Below, piece after piece: positions 1 through 5,476 of a DNA stretch of 9,520 nucleotides; positions within the stretch are counted from its first letter, which is position 1, and every line of letters begins with the position of its first letter. The translations under genes and the position numbers were made by a program. The notes beneath the pieces are model-generated. The model had not been told where the DNA came from. It did not search any database and was given only the letters and a program-made list of their open reading frames with translations. The stretch lies in the NCBI GenBank assembly GCA_946183815.1, contig CAMHDG010000041.1:1-9520 (forward strand), given 5' to 3'. Origin of the DNA: an uncultured bacterium (lineage in GTDB: Bacteria > Cyanobacteriota > Vampirovibrionia > Gastranaerophilales > Gastranaerophilaceae).

Positions 1-477
1 GAACCTGCAAGAAAAGGTATGGAAGAAGCACTTGAAGGCGGTATCTTGGCAGGCTATCCTATGATAGACGTTAAGGTTGAACTTTATGATGGTTCTTACC
101 ACGAAGTTGACTCTTCAGAAATGGCGTTCAAAATCGCCGGTTCTATGGCTATCAAAGAAGGTTGTAAAAAAGCACAACCTTGTATCCTTGAACCTATGAT
201 GAAGGTTGAAATCGAAATCCCTGACGAATTTACAGGTACTATCATCGGTGACATCTCAAGAAGAAGAGGTAGAATCGAAGGTCAAGAACCTATGGGTAAT
301 ACAGGTAACGTAATCGTTAGAGCAATCGTTCCATTGGCTAACATGTTCGGTTATGCTACTGACTTACGTTCAAATACTCAAGGTCGTGGTACTTTCTCTA
401 TGGAATTCCAAAAATATGAACAAGTTCCAGGAAACGTAGAAAAAGAAATCATCGAAAAGGCTGGAAAGGCTTCGTAG
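1..477 (+). CDS. fusA: Elongation factor G, C-terminal part (5' end outside the window)
   Basis: The open frame runs in from the window edge in frame 1 and ends at TAG 475-477, giving 158 residues. They correspond to the end of domain IV and domain V of EF-G, the GTPase that drives ribosomal translocation. Diagnostic stretches are GSYHEVDSSEMAFKIAGSMA, LEPMMKVEIEIPDEFTG, GDISRRRGRIEGQE, PLANMFGYATDLRSNTQGRG and MEFQKYEQVP, all close to the bacterial EF-G consensus. The tail after MEF-x-KYE-x-VP is of normal length, so the 3' end is intact. ATG 19 is internal, not a start. The GTPase domain is not visible, so a paralogous EF-G cannot be excluded. An intrinsic terminator follows within about 50 bp, so this is the last gene of its transcription unit. 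Confidence 0.95.
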   Translation, partial: EPARKGMEEALEGGILAGYPMIDVKVELYDGSYHEVDSSEMAFKIAGSMAIKEGCKKAQPCILEPMMKVEIEIPDEFTGTIIGDISRRRGRIEGQEPMGNTGNVIVRAIVPLANMFGYATDLRSNTQGRGTFSMEFQKYEQVPGNVEKEIIEKAGKAS

Positions 478-492
478 AATAAATATAATGTC

Positions 493-513
493 ATTCTGAA
501 CTTGTTTCAGAAT
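493..513. repeat. Short palindrome downstream of fusA
   Basis: Perfect 8-bp arms ATTCTGAA (493-500) and TTCAGAAT (506-513) surround the loop CTTGT. It lies between the fusA stop codon and the terminator and has no T-tract of its own. From memory, similar motifs (a TTCTGAA palindrome followed by GACA on the opposite strand) are dispersed in many bacterial genomes, so I call it a repeat rather than a terminator. Confidence 0.5.
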
Positions 514-525
514 CTTATATACAAC

Positions 526-555
526 AAAAAGACCGTCAGAGATGGCGGTCTTTTT
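526..555 (+). terminator. Intrinsic terminator of fusA
   Basis: A GC-rich stem pairs GACCGTC (531-537) with GGCGGTC (544-550) around the loop AGAGAT. It is preceded by five A and followed by five T (551-555). It lies about 50 bp after the fusA stop codon. Confidence 0.85.
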
Positions 556-582
556 ATAGTTAGTAAGGGTAAATAAAAGTAG

Positions 583-599
583 GTCAGGCAATGCCTGAC
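583..599. repeat. GTCAGGCA-type palindrome, copy 1
   Basis: GTCAGGCA (583-590), a single A, then TGCCTGAC (592-599) form 8-bp perfect arms. Related copies lie at 1098-1114 and 1285-1301. Copies 1 and 3 share flanks (AGGT before, ACAAAA after). Copy 2 has the flank on the other side, so it is in the opposite orientation. Confidence 0.7.
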
Positions 600-615
600 A
601 AAAACAGACAAAATA

Positions 616-649
616 AAAATAAGGTGCGGTAAATTCCGTACCTTATTTT
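616..649 (-). terminator. Hairpin terminator between convergent genes
   Basis: AAAATAAGGTGCGG (616-629) pairs with CCGTACCTTATTTT (636-649) over 14 positions, with one G-T wobble and the loop TAAATT. AT-rich runs lie on both sides. It lies about 80 bp past the stop of the minus-strand 110-residue gene and after the fusA terminator, so it could stop transcription in both directions. It is assigned to the minus-strand gene because fusA already has a better terminator. Confidence 0.65.
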
Positions 650-697
650 ACTAATAATTTTTTGCATATGTTGGGGTAGAAAACCTAACCTACTTGC

Positions 698-724
698 ATT
701 TACCCCATTTACCCCATTTACCCC
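698..724. repeat. Three tandem ATTTACCCC units
   Basis: Three perfect 9-bp copies of ATTTACCCC sit at 698-706, 707-715 and 716-724, directly after the stop codon of the minus-strand gene. On the transcript they read as GGGG tracts separated by five-base TAAAT spacers. Confidence 0.85.
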
Positions 725-727
725 TAT

Positions 728-1060
728 TTAATCCAAAAAATCTAATTGTTCATCTAATGGACTTTTGGCATTCAAATAATTTATAGTTACATTATTTCTT
801 GATGCAATATCATAAACCTTCATAAATCTGTCGTAATCTTTTTGGATATTTTCAGATGGGATAGTAAATGATTCATTTATTTCTCTTGATTTATTTGGAA
901 CATCAAAACCTCTGTCATAGGATGTATCAATAAGCAAATTATTATCAGAATCTACCCCTATTTTTTGAATATTTTTCGTATCAATATTTTGATAATTCTT
1001 TTTACTATCTACAAATGTAATATGACCTTTAAACGCTGTGTTATTGATACCTAAATTCAT
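728..1060 (-). CDS. Hypothetical protein, 110 residues
   Basis: I do not recognise a family. The protein begins MNLGINNTAFKGHITFV; an N-x-AFKG opening of this kind is, as far as I recall, common in small proteins of gut Vampirovibrionia, but no function is attached to it. It is polar, Asn- and Asp-rich, and has no signal peptide or membrane segment. Alternating strands with a helix around residues 68-90 seem likely. The start is supported by AGGAG at 1069-1073, eight bases upstream of the ATG. A TATAAT-like -10 lies at 1090-1095. The gene stands alone, convergent with fusA, and is bounded on both sides by dispersed palindromes. Confidence 0.75.
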   Translation of the reverse strand: MNLGINNTAFKGHITFVDSKKNYQNIDTKNIQKIGVDSDNNLLIDTSYDRGFDVPNKSREINESFTIPSENIQKDYDRFMKVYDIASRNNVTINYLNAKSPLDEQLDFLD

Positions 1061-1089
1061 AATTTATTCTCCTATTTTTTATTTTGTTT

Positions 1090-1120
1090 ATTATATTGTC
1101 AGGCGATGCCTGACCTACAA
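1090..1120 (-). promoter_or_regulatory. Putative promoter overlapped by palindrome copy 2
   Basis: On the minus strand a perfect TATAAT (1090-1095) lies about 30 bp upstream of the 110-residue gene's start codon. A weak TTGTAG (1115-1120) lies 19 bp further upstream. The palindrome at 1098-1114 fills the spacer. The -35 match is poor, so the promoter call rests on the -10 and its position. Confidence 0.4.
1098..1114. repeat. GTCAGGCA-type palindrome, copy 2
   Basis: GTCAGGC, GAT, GCCTGAC with 7-bp perfect arms, followed by CTAC. This is the reverse orientation of copy 1 (GTAGGTCAGGC...). It lies just upstream of the TATAAT of the 110-residue gene. Confidence 0.65.
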
Positions 1121-1140
1121 CTATTTTTTTTAAATATTGT

Positions 1141-1158
1141 TAGGTTTCACCCAACCTA
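1141..1158. repeat. TAGGTT/AACCTA short palindrome
   Basis: TAGGTT (1141-1146), loop TCACCC, AACCTA (1153-1158). The reverse complement, GTAGGTTGGGTGAAACC, resembles dispersed intergenic repeats I recall from cyanobacterial genomes. A related AACCTAACCTAC lies at 682-693 and a GTAGGTC at 1199-1205. Confidence 0.5.
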
Positions 1159-1284
1159 CCTGCTCCTATATTTCTACACTTTTGTTGTTATGTATAAAGT
1201 AGGTCAACATAAATATTTGCCCCGATATTAAAAAAACGTTACAATTTTCCCTTGTATTACCCATTTACCAAGGGCTATACGGAG

Positions 1285-1301
1285 GTCAGGCAATGCCGGA
1301 C
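1285..1301. repeat. GTCAGGCA-type palindrome, copy 3
   Basis: GTCAGGCA, A, TGCCGGAC: the same element as copy 1 with one arm mismatch and the same flanks. The rest of the 1061-1429 gap holds a weak CCCTTG/CAAGGG hairpin (1249-1274) and no credible ORF. Confidence 0.6.
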
Positions 1302-1364
1302 AAAATAAATAAGCAGGCTACAACCCAACATACACTATTGTAAGACGAACATTTATAAAACACT

Positions 1365-1397
1365 AAAAAGGGCTTTCCTTTTTGGATTGCCCTTTTT
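1365..1397 (-). terminator. Intrinsic terminator of the 457-residue protein gene
   Basis: AAAAAGGGC (1365-1373) pairs with GCCCTTTTT (1389-1397), with an inner CC/GG pair inside the loop. On the minus strand the stem is followed by a U-run. It lies about 35 bp past the stop codon. Confidence 0.8.
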
Positions 1398-1429
1398 ATT
1401 CACTACTTATAGACTTTGAGAAAAATATA

Positions 1430-2803
1430 TTAAAATGTTGTGTTTAATCTTGTTCTGTGTTGGTAAGAAGTGATTTCCAAAACTGCTCTGCTTTGTTGAC
1501 TTGTCAATGTGATTGATGTGTCTTCAGGTAGTCCGTAGTATTGAGGTGCAGCCTCATCGTTTCTTTTTGCTTCATCACGTCTTAAGATAGCGAACATATC
1601 AAACACGTTTTTAGCAAGAACTTTTCTTACACTGTTAAATTCAACATCGTTATGTCTGTCATCATCTGCAACAGAGTCAGCATATTTATCATAATTTGCT
1701 CTTAATGCTTCGATTTTTGATGTAATTTGTGATTTTACCGAATCGTCAACATCATCGTTTTGCAGATACTCATCTGCTTTTGCTTTTAAAGTTTCGATAA
1801 GTTGGGAGGTAAATTCAGGTGATTCCATAACATTTTCTAAAGAAACCTTACCTGCTTTTACTTCAGGATCAACTGCAAATCTTCCGATTACATCAAGAAT
1901 GTTATTTTTATCAACACCTGCAGTTGAAAGTTGGAGAGAGCCTAAACCTTGGTTTAATACTGCTTGTACCCAAGTATCAGCAACAGCCTTACCTGCTTCT
2001 TCTCTTGATTTGTTATATTCATCATAATGTTTTTGAACTATTTTTTTCAATTTGTTTTGGTCAAATTGGTTATTAAGTATGTCGTCACAATATTCAACGC
2101 CTGCTTCAGGATCACTTGCATATTCTGCTCTGATTTTATCAACATCTACTGTTCTACCCCATTTATCGCAATATTCTTCGATAAGAGATAATCTTGAAGT
2201 GAATTGAGCACCATAGTTATCTGCTGCCGGAGGGGTTAAATCACCGCTAGGAACACCGCTTGGTGCATAAGGTGATGTTGGGTTAGTTGGGTTAGTTGGA
2301 TTAGTTGGGTTGAATGGTGCAACCGGATTGAATGGGTTAGTAGGGTTAAATACTGGTGGTGTATAAGTACCTGCACCAGGATTTACCCCAGGGTTTGCAC
2401 CAGGGTTAGTAGGGTTAGTACCCGCACCAGGATTTACCCCAGGATTTGGATTAATTGTAGGTGGTGTGAATGTTCCACCAGGTAATGAAGGTGGGTTTTG
2501 ACCAAATGGTGTTACATAAGTTGCACCTAAAGGAGCAAGCAAACCACTTGTTTGCATATATTGCTGATAAGAAATATTAGAATTCATTGTTGCTGCTAAA
2601 TTTCTGTTACCTAATTCAACATCAGCATAAGCACTTGGATCAATAAAATCTGCTACGTTTAACATCCCTATAACTGCAGGATTTTCGTGTGATGCAACTG
2701 CTACTCCGTTTAATGCAAGTATTTGTGATTGCGCAAAGTTTGCTCTTTGGTAAGTACCATTGTTGTAAACCCAAAGTCCATTTGGAAAACCTTGAACTGC
2801 CAT
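1430..2803 (-). CDS. Hypothetical three-part protein: HENPAVIGM domain, Pro/Asn linker, helical C-terminal part
   Basis: A 457-residue protein of no family I recognise. Residues 5-93 form a compact domain with GFPNGLW, NNGTY, VASHENPAVIGM, DPS, ELGNRNL and YMQTSGLLAPLG; the neighbouring 98-residue protein has the same domain with about 62 of 89 positions identical. Residues 100-195 are a low-complexity linker of NPT, NPG and NPF units. Residues 196-457 look mainly alpha-helical and charged, with Cys at 212 and 239. There is no signal peptide or membrane segment, so cytoplasmic location or an unconventional export route are both open. The ATG at 2803 follows GGGGGATTAAAAAT, an unusually G-rich ribosome binding site. 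It is transcribed alone, with its own leader and terminator. A structural or surface-associated role is only a guess from the architecture. Confidence 0.85.
   Translation of the reverse strand: MAVQGFPNGLWVYNNGTYQRANFAQSQILALNGVAVASHENPAVIGMLNVADFIDPSAYADVELGNRNLAATMNSNISYQQYMQTSGLLAPLGATYVTPFGQNPPSLPGGTFTPPTINPNPGVNPGAGTNPTNPGANPGVNPGAGTYTPPVFNPTNPFNPVAPFNPTNPTNPTNPTSPYAPSGVPSGDLTPPAADNYGAQFTSRLSLIEEYCDKWGRTVDVDKIRAEYASDPEAGVEYCDDILNNQFDQNKLKKIVQKHYDEYNKSREEAGKAVADTWVQAVLNQGLGSLQLSTAGVDKNNILDVIGRFAVDPEVKAGKVSLENVMESPEFTSQLIETLKAKADEYLQNDDVDDSVKSQITSKIEALRANYDKYADSVADDDRHNDVEFNSVRKVLAKNVFDMFAILRRDEAKRNDEAAPQYYGLPEDTSITLTSQQSRAVLEITSYQHRTRLNTTF
2277..2450 (-). repeat. Repetitive coding stretch for the Pro/Asn linker
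   Basis: GGGTTAGTT-like units recur (for example 2279-2310), and GGATTTACCCCAGG-like units recur around 2380 and 2430. They encode NPT and NPG-VNPGAG repeats at about residues 118-176 of the 457-residue protein. Similar units in tandem make this stretch prone to length variation. Confidence 0.75.
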
Positions 2804-2820
2804 ATTTTTAATCCCCCGTA

Positions 2821-2938
2821 TTTAATTCCCTCTTCTATAAAGTTTTTCTAAAACGGATAATTGACTTTTTTAAATAACATGTTTACATTTCTTAACATCA
2901 TGGAAACCCATGCCATGACTGAATTTGGCATGAATTAA
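2821..2938 (-). promoter_or_regulatory. Conserved leader, copy A (upstream of the 457-residue gene)
   Basis: This noncoding stretch is homologous to 3685-3804 in the same orientation. Shared blocks read on the plus strand are TTTAATTCCC (2821), ATAAAGTTTTT (2837), ATCATG (2897) and ACTGAATTTG (2918). The ATCATG-to-ACTGAATTTG spacing is 21 bp in both copies. CATG recurs several times within 40 bp and can pair ATTCATG-like with CATGAT-like ends. The leader ends 17 bp before the start codon, so it must hold the promoter and/or 5' UTR. I could not pick a convincing -35/-10 pair. Confidence 0.6.
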
Positions 2939-2973
2939 GATAGGGTGGGGATTATAGATTTTTGATATTTTTT

Positions 2974-3005
2974 TAAAAATAGAACGGGAAAATAAATTCC
3001 CGTTC
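2974..3005 (-). terminator. Intrinsic terminator of the 98-residue protein gene
   Basis: GAACGGGAA (2982-2990), loop AATAAA, TTCCCGTTC (2997-3005): a perfect 9-bp stem. On the minus strand it is followed by TATTTTT. It lies about 30 bp past the stop codon and separates this gene from the downstream 457-residue gene. Confidence 0.8.
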
Positions 3006-3034
3006 ATTATGTATTATGTTATTAGATAATAAAC

Positions 3035-3331
3035 TTAAACAAATATACCTGTTGGACCTAAAGGTGCAAGTAAACCGCTTGTTTGCATATAGGTTTGGTA
3101 AGAACCCATAGAACCCATTGATGCGCAGAGGTTTCTGTTACCTAATTCAATGTCGCTGTAACCGCTTGGGTCTAAAAAGTTTGCCACATTCTGCATCCCT
3201 ATTACTGCAGGGTTTTCATGTGATGCAACAGGAATCCCGTTCATTGCAAATATGTCTGATTGATTAAAAGTTGTTGGGGTATAAGACCCATTGTTGAAAC
3301 TCCAACATCCTGATGGAAATCCAATAGTCAT
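3035..3331 (-). CDS. Hypothetical single-domain HENPAVIGM protein, 98 residues
   Basis: This protein is essentially only the N-terminal domain of the 457-residue neighbour. GFPSGCW, NNGSY, VASHENPAVIGM, DPS, ELGNRNL and YMQTSGLLAPLG align without gaps, and the protein stops five residues (TGIFV) after the shared block, where the neighbour goes into its Pro/Asn linker. It has two Cys (9 and 69) that the paralogue lacks. An in-frame ATG exists at 3346, but the GGAGG at 3340-3344 lies inside those first codons and eight bases before the ATG at 3331, so 3331 is chosen. That start also aligns with the paralogue's. No signal peptide. It could be a complete small protein or a truncated duplicate; strong conservation of the block argues that it is functional. 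Confidence 0.8.
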   Translation of the reverse strand: MTIGFPSGCWSFNNGSYTPTTFNQSDIFAMNGIPVASHENPAVIGMQNVANFLDPSGYSDIELGNRNLCASMGSMGSYQTYMQTSGLLAPLGPTGIFV

Positions 3332-3346
3332 TTCTAATTCCTCCAT

Positions 3347-3684
3347 ATAATAATGTGTAATACTAAATATTCAATTTTCAAATTGTTTTTAATTATGAAC
3401 AAAACCCATGTATCCGGCATTCGCACTTATACAAGTTGTACTTTTTGGCACTATCAGTAAACTGTGTATGATAATTAATACACAATCTAAATCTTGATGT
3501 GTGAAAATACAAATGTTTGTTCAAATTTTGAGAGTTACGATGCTAACTCCTATCAATTTAGCACCTTAATTCCCTATTCAGTTAAAGAACTCAAGAGTAA
3601 CACTATTATGAGATGTAATAATTATCGAGCATATAGTGTTATTTTTAACTAAACCCGTTCATTAAAAACGTATCTAATTACTCT
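3347..3684. other. Hairpin-rich noncoding stretch between leader copy B and the 98-residue gene
   Basis: There is no credible ORF on either strand. Visible structures are TACAA-G-TTGTA (3430-3440); TGTGTAT/ATACACA with an 8-base loop (3463-3484); and a 9-bp TAACACTAT/ATAGTGTTA pair around a roughly 28-base loop (about 3599-3645). Leader copy A has nothing equivalent between it and its gene. It is either a long 5' UTR, an insertion, or sequence lost from the other copy. Confidence 0.5.
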
Positions 3685-3804
3685 TTTAATTCCCGTACCA
3701 TGATAAAGTTTTTTTCATTTTAATTATTGCCTATTTTATAAAATGCAATTTACAAAACTTAATAATCATGAAAATACATGTGGTTACTGAATTTGACATG
3801 ATTC
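3685..3804 (-). promoter_or_regulatory. Conserved leader, copy B
   Basis: Same block order as copy A on the plus strand: TTTAATTCCC (3685), ATAAAGTTTTT (3703), ATCATG (3765), ACTGAATTTG (3786). In this copy AATCATG and CATGATT are exact reverse complements flanking the ACTGAATTTG block. It lies about 353 bp upstream of the 98-residue gene's start instead of 17 bp. Confidence 0.55.
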
Positions 3805-3971
3805 AATAATAATGCGGGCATGGAAAGGGCTTGCTTTTTTTTGAAAAATGGTTAAAGTTAATAGAGTAACGATGTTGATTAAAAAAATAACCAACAAAGA
3901 AACAGTGTTTATTTAAAGACAAATTTAAGATAAAATAGGAGGTGTTAAAACAAAATTAGAGGAGACTTTAT

Positions 3972-4718
3972 ATGAAAATTGCGGTACTATCGGATATACA
4001 TGGAAACTTGCTCGCATTAGAGGCTGTGTTAGAAGATATACAGAAGAAAGGATGTGAAAAGATTTTATTTTTAGGCGATTATGCGCTTGCAGGACCTGAA
4101 CCGAGTGACACTGTCAATTTTTGTATGAGTTTATCCGAGCATGACAACATTGAAATGATACAGGGCAATACTGATAAAATGATAGCCGATTTCAGTGAAG
4201 AAGTATATGAAGCAGTAAAAAGGGGAGCACCCGTAATGGCAAACGCACTACGAGAGGAGGCAACTCATTTATCAAAGTCCCAGATAGAATTTTTAAGGAA
4301 CTTACCTGTCCAAAAAGAACTTGAGGTAGACGGGGTAAAAATTCTTATGGTACATGGTTCTCCAAGAAGAAACAATGAGGACATCTTACCTGATACGCCA
4401 TTAGAGGAGGTAGAAAAGATGCTGGATGGGGTAGATGCAGACCTTATACTTTGCGGGCATACCCATTTACCATGTGGATTTCAGACCAATACAAGACAGA
4501 CAGTAGTTAATGATGGCAGTGTAGGCAGACCGTTTACGGACAACCCCGAAAGTTGTTATGTGATTATATCGACAAAAGGTAACGGTGAATATGAGGTTGA
4601 GCATAATTTCGTTAAATATGATAATTATCAGGCAGCTAAAGTGCTTGCACAAAGAGGCTTTGAGGGAGCGGAAAAATTAGCAAATAACCTTATTCACTCC
4701 ACCGAAAGACATTTTTAA
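3972..4718 (+). CDS. Metallophosphoesterase of the YfcE/MJ0936 type
   Basis: A 248-residue calcineurin-like phosphoesterase, of a family that hydrolyses phosphodiester or phosphomonoester bonds using two metal ions. The metal ligands are in the expected order: D8 and H10 (SDIHGN), D36 (LGDY), N66 (QGNTD), H128 (VHGSP), H163 and H165 (CGHTH), followed by the typical VNDGSVGRP strand. Length fits the family and it is predicted cytoplasmic. The natural substrate cannot be told from sequence; YfcE-like enzymes act on bis-pNPP in vitro and some relatives act on 2',3'-cyclic nucleotides or other diesters. The start follows GAGGAG (3959-3964) by seven bases. It is monocistronic: minus-strand leader B lies upstream and the shared terminator with convergent dut lies downstream. 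Confidence 0.92.
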   Translation: MKIAVLSDIHGNLLALEAVLEDIQKKGCEKILFLGDYALAGPEPSDTVNFCMSLSEHDNIEMIQGNTDKMIADFSEEVYEAVKRGAPVMANALREEATHLSKSQIEFLRNLPVQKELEVDGVKILMVHGSPRRNNEDILPDTPLEEVEKMLDGVDADLILCGHTHLPCGFQTNTRQTVVNDGSVGRPFTDNPESCYVIISTKGNGEYEVEHNFVKYDNYQAAKVLAQRGFEGAEKLANNLIHSTERHF

Positions 4719-4723
4719 GAAAA

Positions 4724-4746
4724 AAAAGCAGGTAATACCTGCTTTT
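4724..4746. terminator. Bidirectional intrinsic terminator between the phosphoesterase gene and dut
   Basis: AAAAGCAGGT, loop AAT, ACCTGCTTTT. On the plus strand it is followed by AATTTT. On the minus strand the stem runs into seven U. It lies within 30-55 bp of both stop codons and serves both convergent genes. Confidence 0.9.
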
Positions 4747-4776
4747 AATTTTAAATATATTATGTAAACTGTAAAC

Positions 4777-5214
4777 TTATTTACCTGTAGAACCGAAACC
4801 TCCTTCACCTCTGTTGGTGTCGGTTAGTTCTGTTACAACCTCAACTTTTGCCTGCTCGTATTTTGTTATGACCATTTGGGCTATTCTTTCATCAGGCTGA
4901 ATTGTATATTCCTCATTAGAAATATTAACTACCGCAACACAAACCTCACCTCTGTAATCTTCATCAATCGTACCAACACAGTTTATCAAAGTTATGCCAT
5001 GCTTAATAGACATGCCTGAACGTGGTCTAATTTGGGCCTCATAGCCATGTTCAAGTTCTATTTTTAAACCGGTAGGAATCAGAGTTCTTTCTAATGGTTT
5101 AAGAGTTAACGGTTCAGATATTGCTGCGCATAAATCCATGCCGGCAGCACCTTCTGTTTTGTATTCAGGTAAAATTTTATTATGGTCTAATCTTTGAATT
5201 TTTAATACGGTCAT
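4777..5214 (-). CDS. dut: dUTP diphosphatase (dUTPase)
   Basis: A 145-residue trimeric-type dUTPase that hydrolyses dUTP to dUMP and diphosphate, keeping uracil out of DNA and supplying dUMP for thymidylate synthesis; cytoplasmic. All five family motifs are present: I AAGMDLCA (24-30, D27), II IRPRSGMSIKHG (62-73), III GTIDEDYRGE (81-90, D84 and Y87), IV DERIAQMVI (108-116), V RGEGGFGSTGK (135-145, F140). Motif III has CVGTID where NAPGTID is usual, a small departure just before the catalytic loop. Length is typical. The start is supported by AGAGGGGG directly upstream. It has no operon partner, shares a terminator with the convergent phosphoesterase gene, and has the repeat island upstream of its start. 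Confidence 0.96.
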   Translation of the reverse strand: MTVLKIQRLDHNKILPEYKTEGAAGMDLCAAISEPLTLKPLERTLIPTGLKIELEHGYEAQIRPRSGMSIKHGITLINCVGTIDEDYRGEVCVAVVNISNEEYTIQPDERIAQMVITKYEQAKVEVVTELTDTNRGEGGFGSTGK

Positions 5215-5244
5215 ATTATAATCCCCCTCTTTATATTATTTTAC

Positions 5245-5276
<32 letters not shown>

Positions 5277-5289
5277 GATTTATGTAACA

Positions 5290-5330
5290 TAAATTATTGT
5301 TTAGCGGTGAAACCGCTAAACAATAATTTA
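5290..5330. repeat. Perfect 19-bp-arm palindrome
   Basis: The arms 5290-5308 and 5312-5330 are exact reverse complements around the loop GAA; the core is GTTTAGCGGT / ACCGCTAAAC. It lacks a T-tract, so it is a repeat rather than an intrinsic terminator. Half of it recurs at 5477-5492 (direct), and 12 bases of it at 7995-8006 (inverted). Confidence 0.85.
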
Positions 5331-5331
5331 C
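5316..5331 (+). repeat. 16-bp direct repeat, left copy
   Basis: CTAAACAATAATTTAC, identical to 5477-5492. The two copies flank the 145 bp that contain the large imperfect palindrome. Confidence 0.85.
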
Positions 5332-5446
5332 AGTGACTAGGTGATTAAGTGATTAAGTGACTAAGCAAGCCGATTTTCAATCGGCAATTATACTTTGGCT
5401 TTTAGCCAAATTCTTAGTCACTCAGTCACCTAGTCACTTAATCACT
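5332..5446. repeat. 34-bp-arm imperfect palindrome with two nested hairpins
   Basis: Left arm 5332-5365 is about four RGTGAYTA octamers. Right arm 5413-5446 is its reverse complement except at six positions, all of them transitions, so every mismatch can pair as G-U in RNA in at least one reading. Between the arms lie GCCGATT-TTC-AATCGGC (5369-5385) and TTTGGCT-TTT-AGCCAAA (5394-5410), both perfect. The whole can fold as a long stem capped by two small hairpins. It resembles small miniature-element or repeat-palindrome units. Confidence 0.8.
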
Positions 5447-5476
5447 TTTACAAATATCTGCTCACTACGTTCGCTT

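Noticed and set aside
370..591. 73-residue minus-strand ORF over the fusA 3' end and terminator
   Set aside because: It is antisense to conserved EF-G codons and translates the terminator and palindrome; no ribosome binding site supports it.
2277..2450. Possible CRISPR or minisatellite because of regular repeats
   Set aside because: The repeats are in frame inside a long ORF and encode NPT/NPG units; no unique spacers of constant length are present.
3334..3420. 28-residue minus-strand ORF ending at the start of the 98-residue gene
   Set aside because: It overlaps the downstream ribosome binding site as a leader peptide might, but it has no ribosome binding site of its own and no recognisable regulatory codon run.
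4467..4652. 61-residue minus-strand ORF inside the phosphoesterase gene
   Set aside because: It is antisense to a gene with full catalytic motifs and has no domain or start signal of its own.
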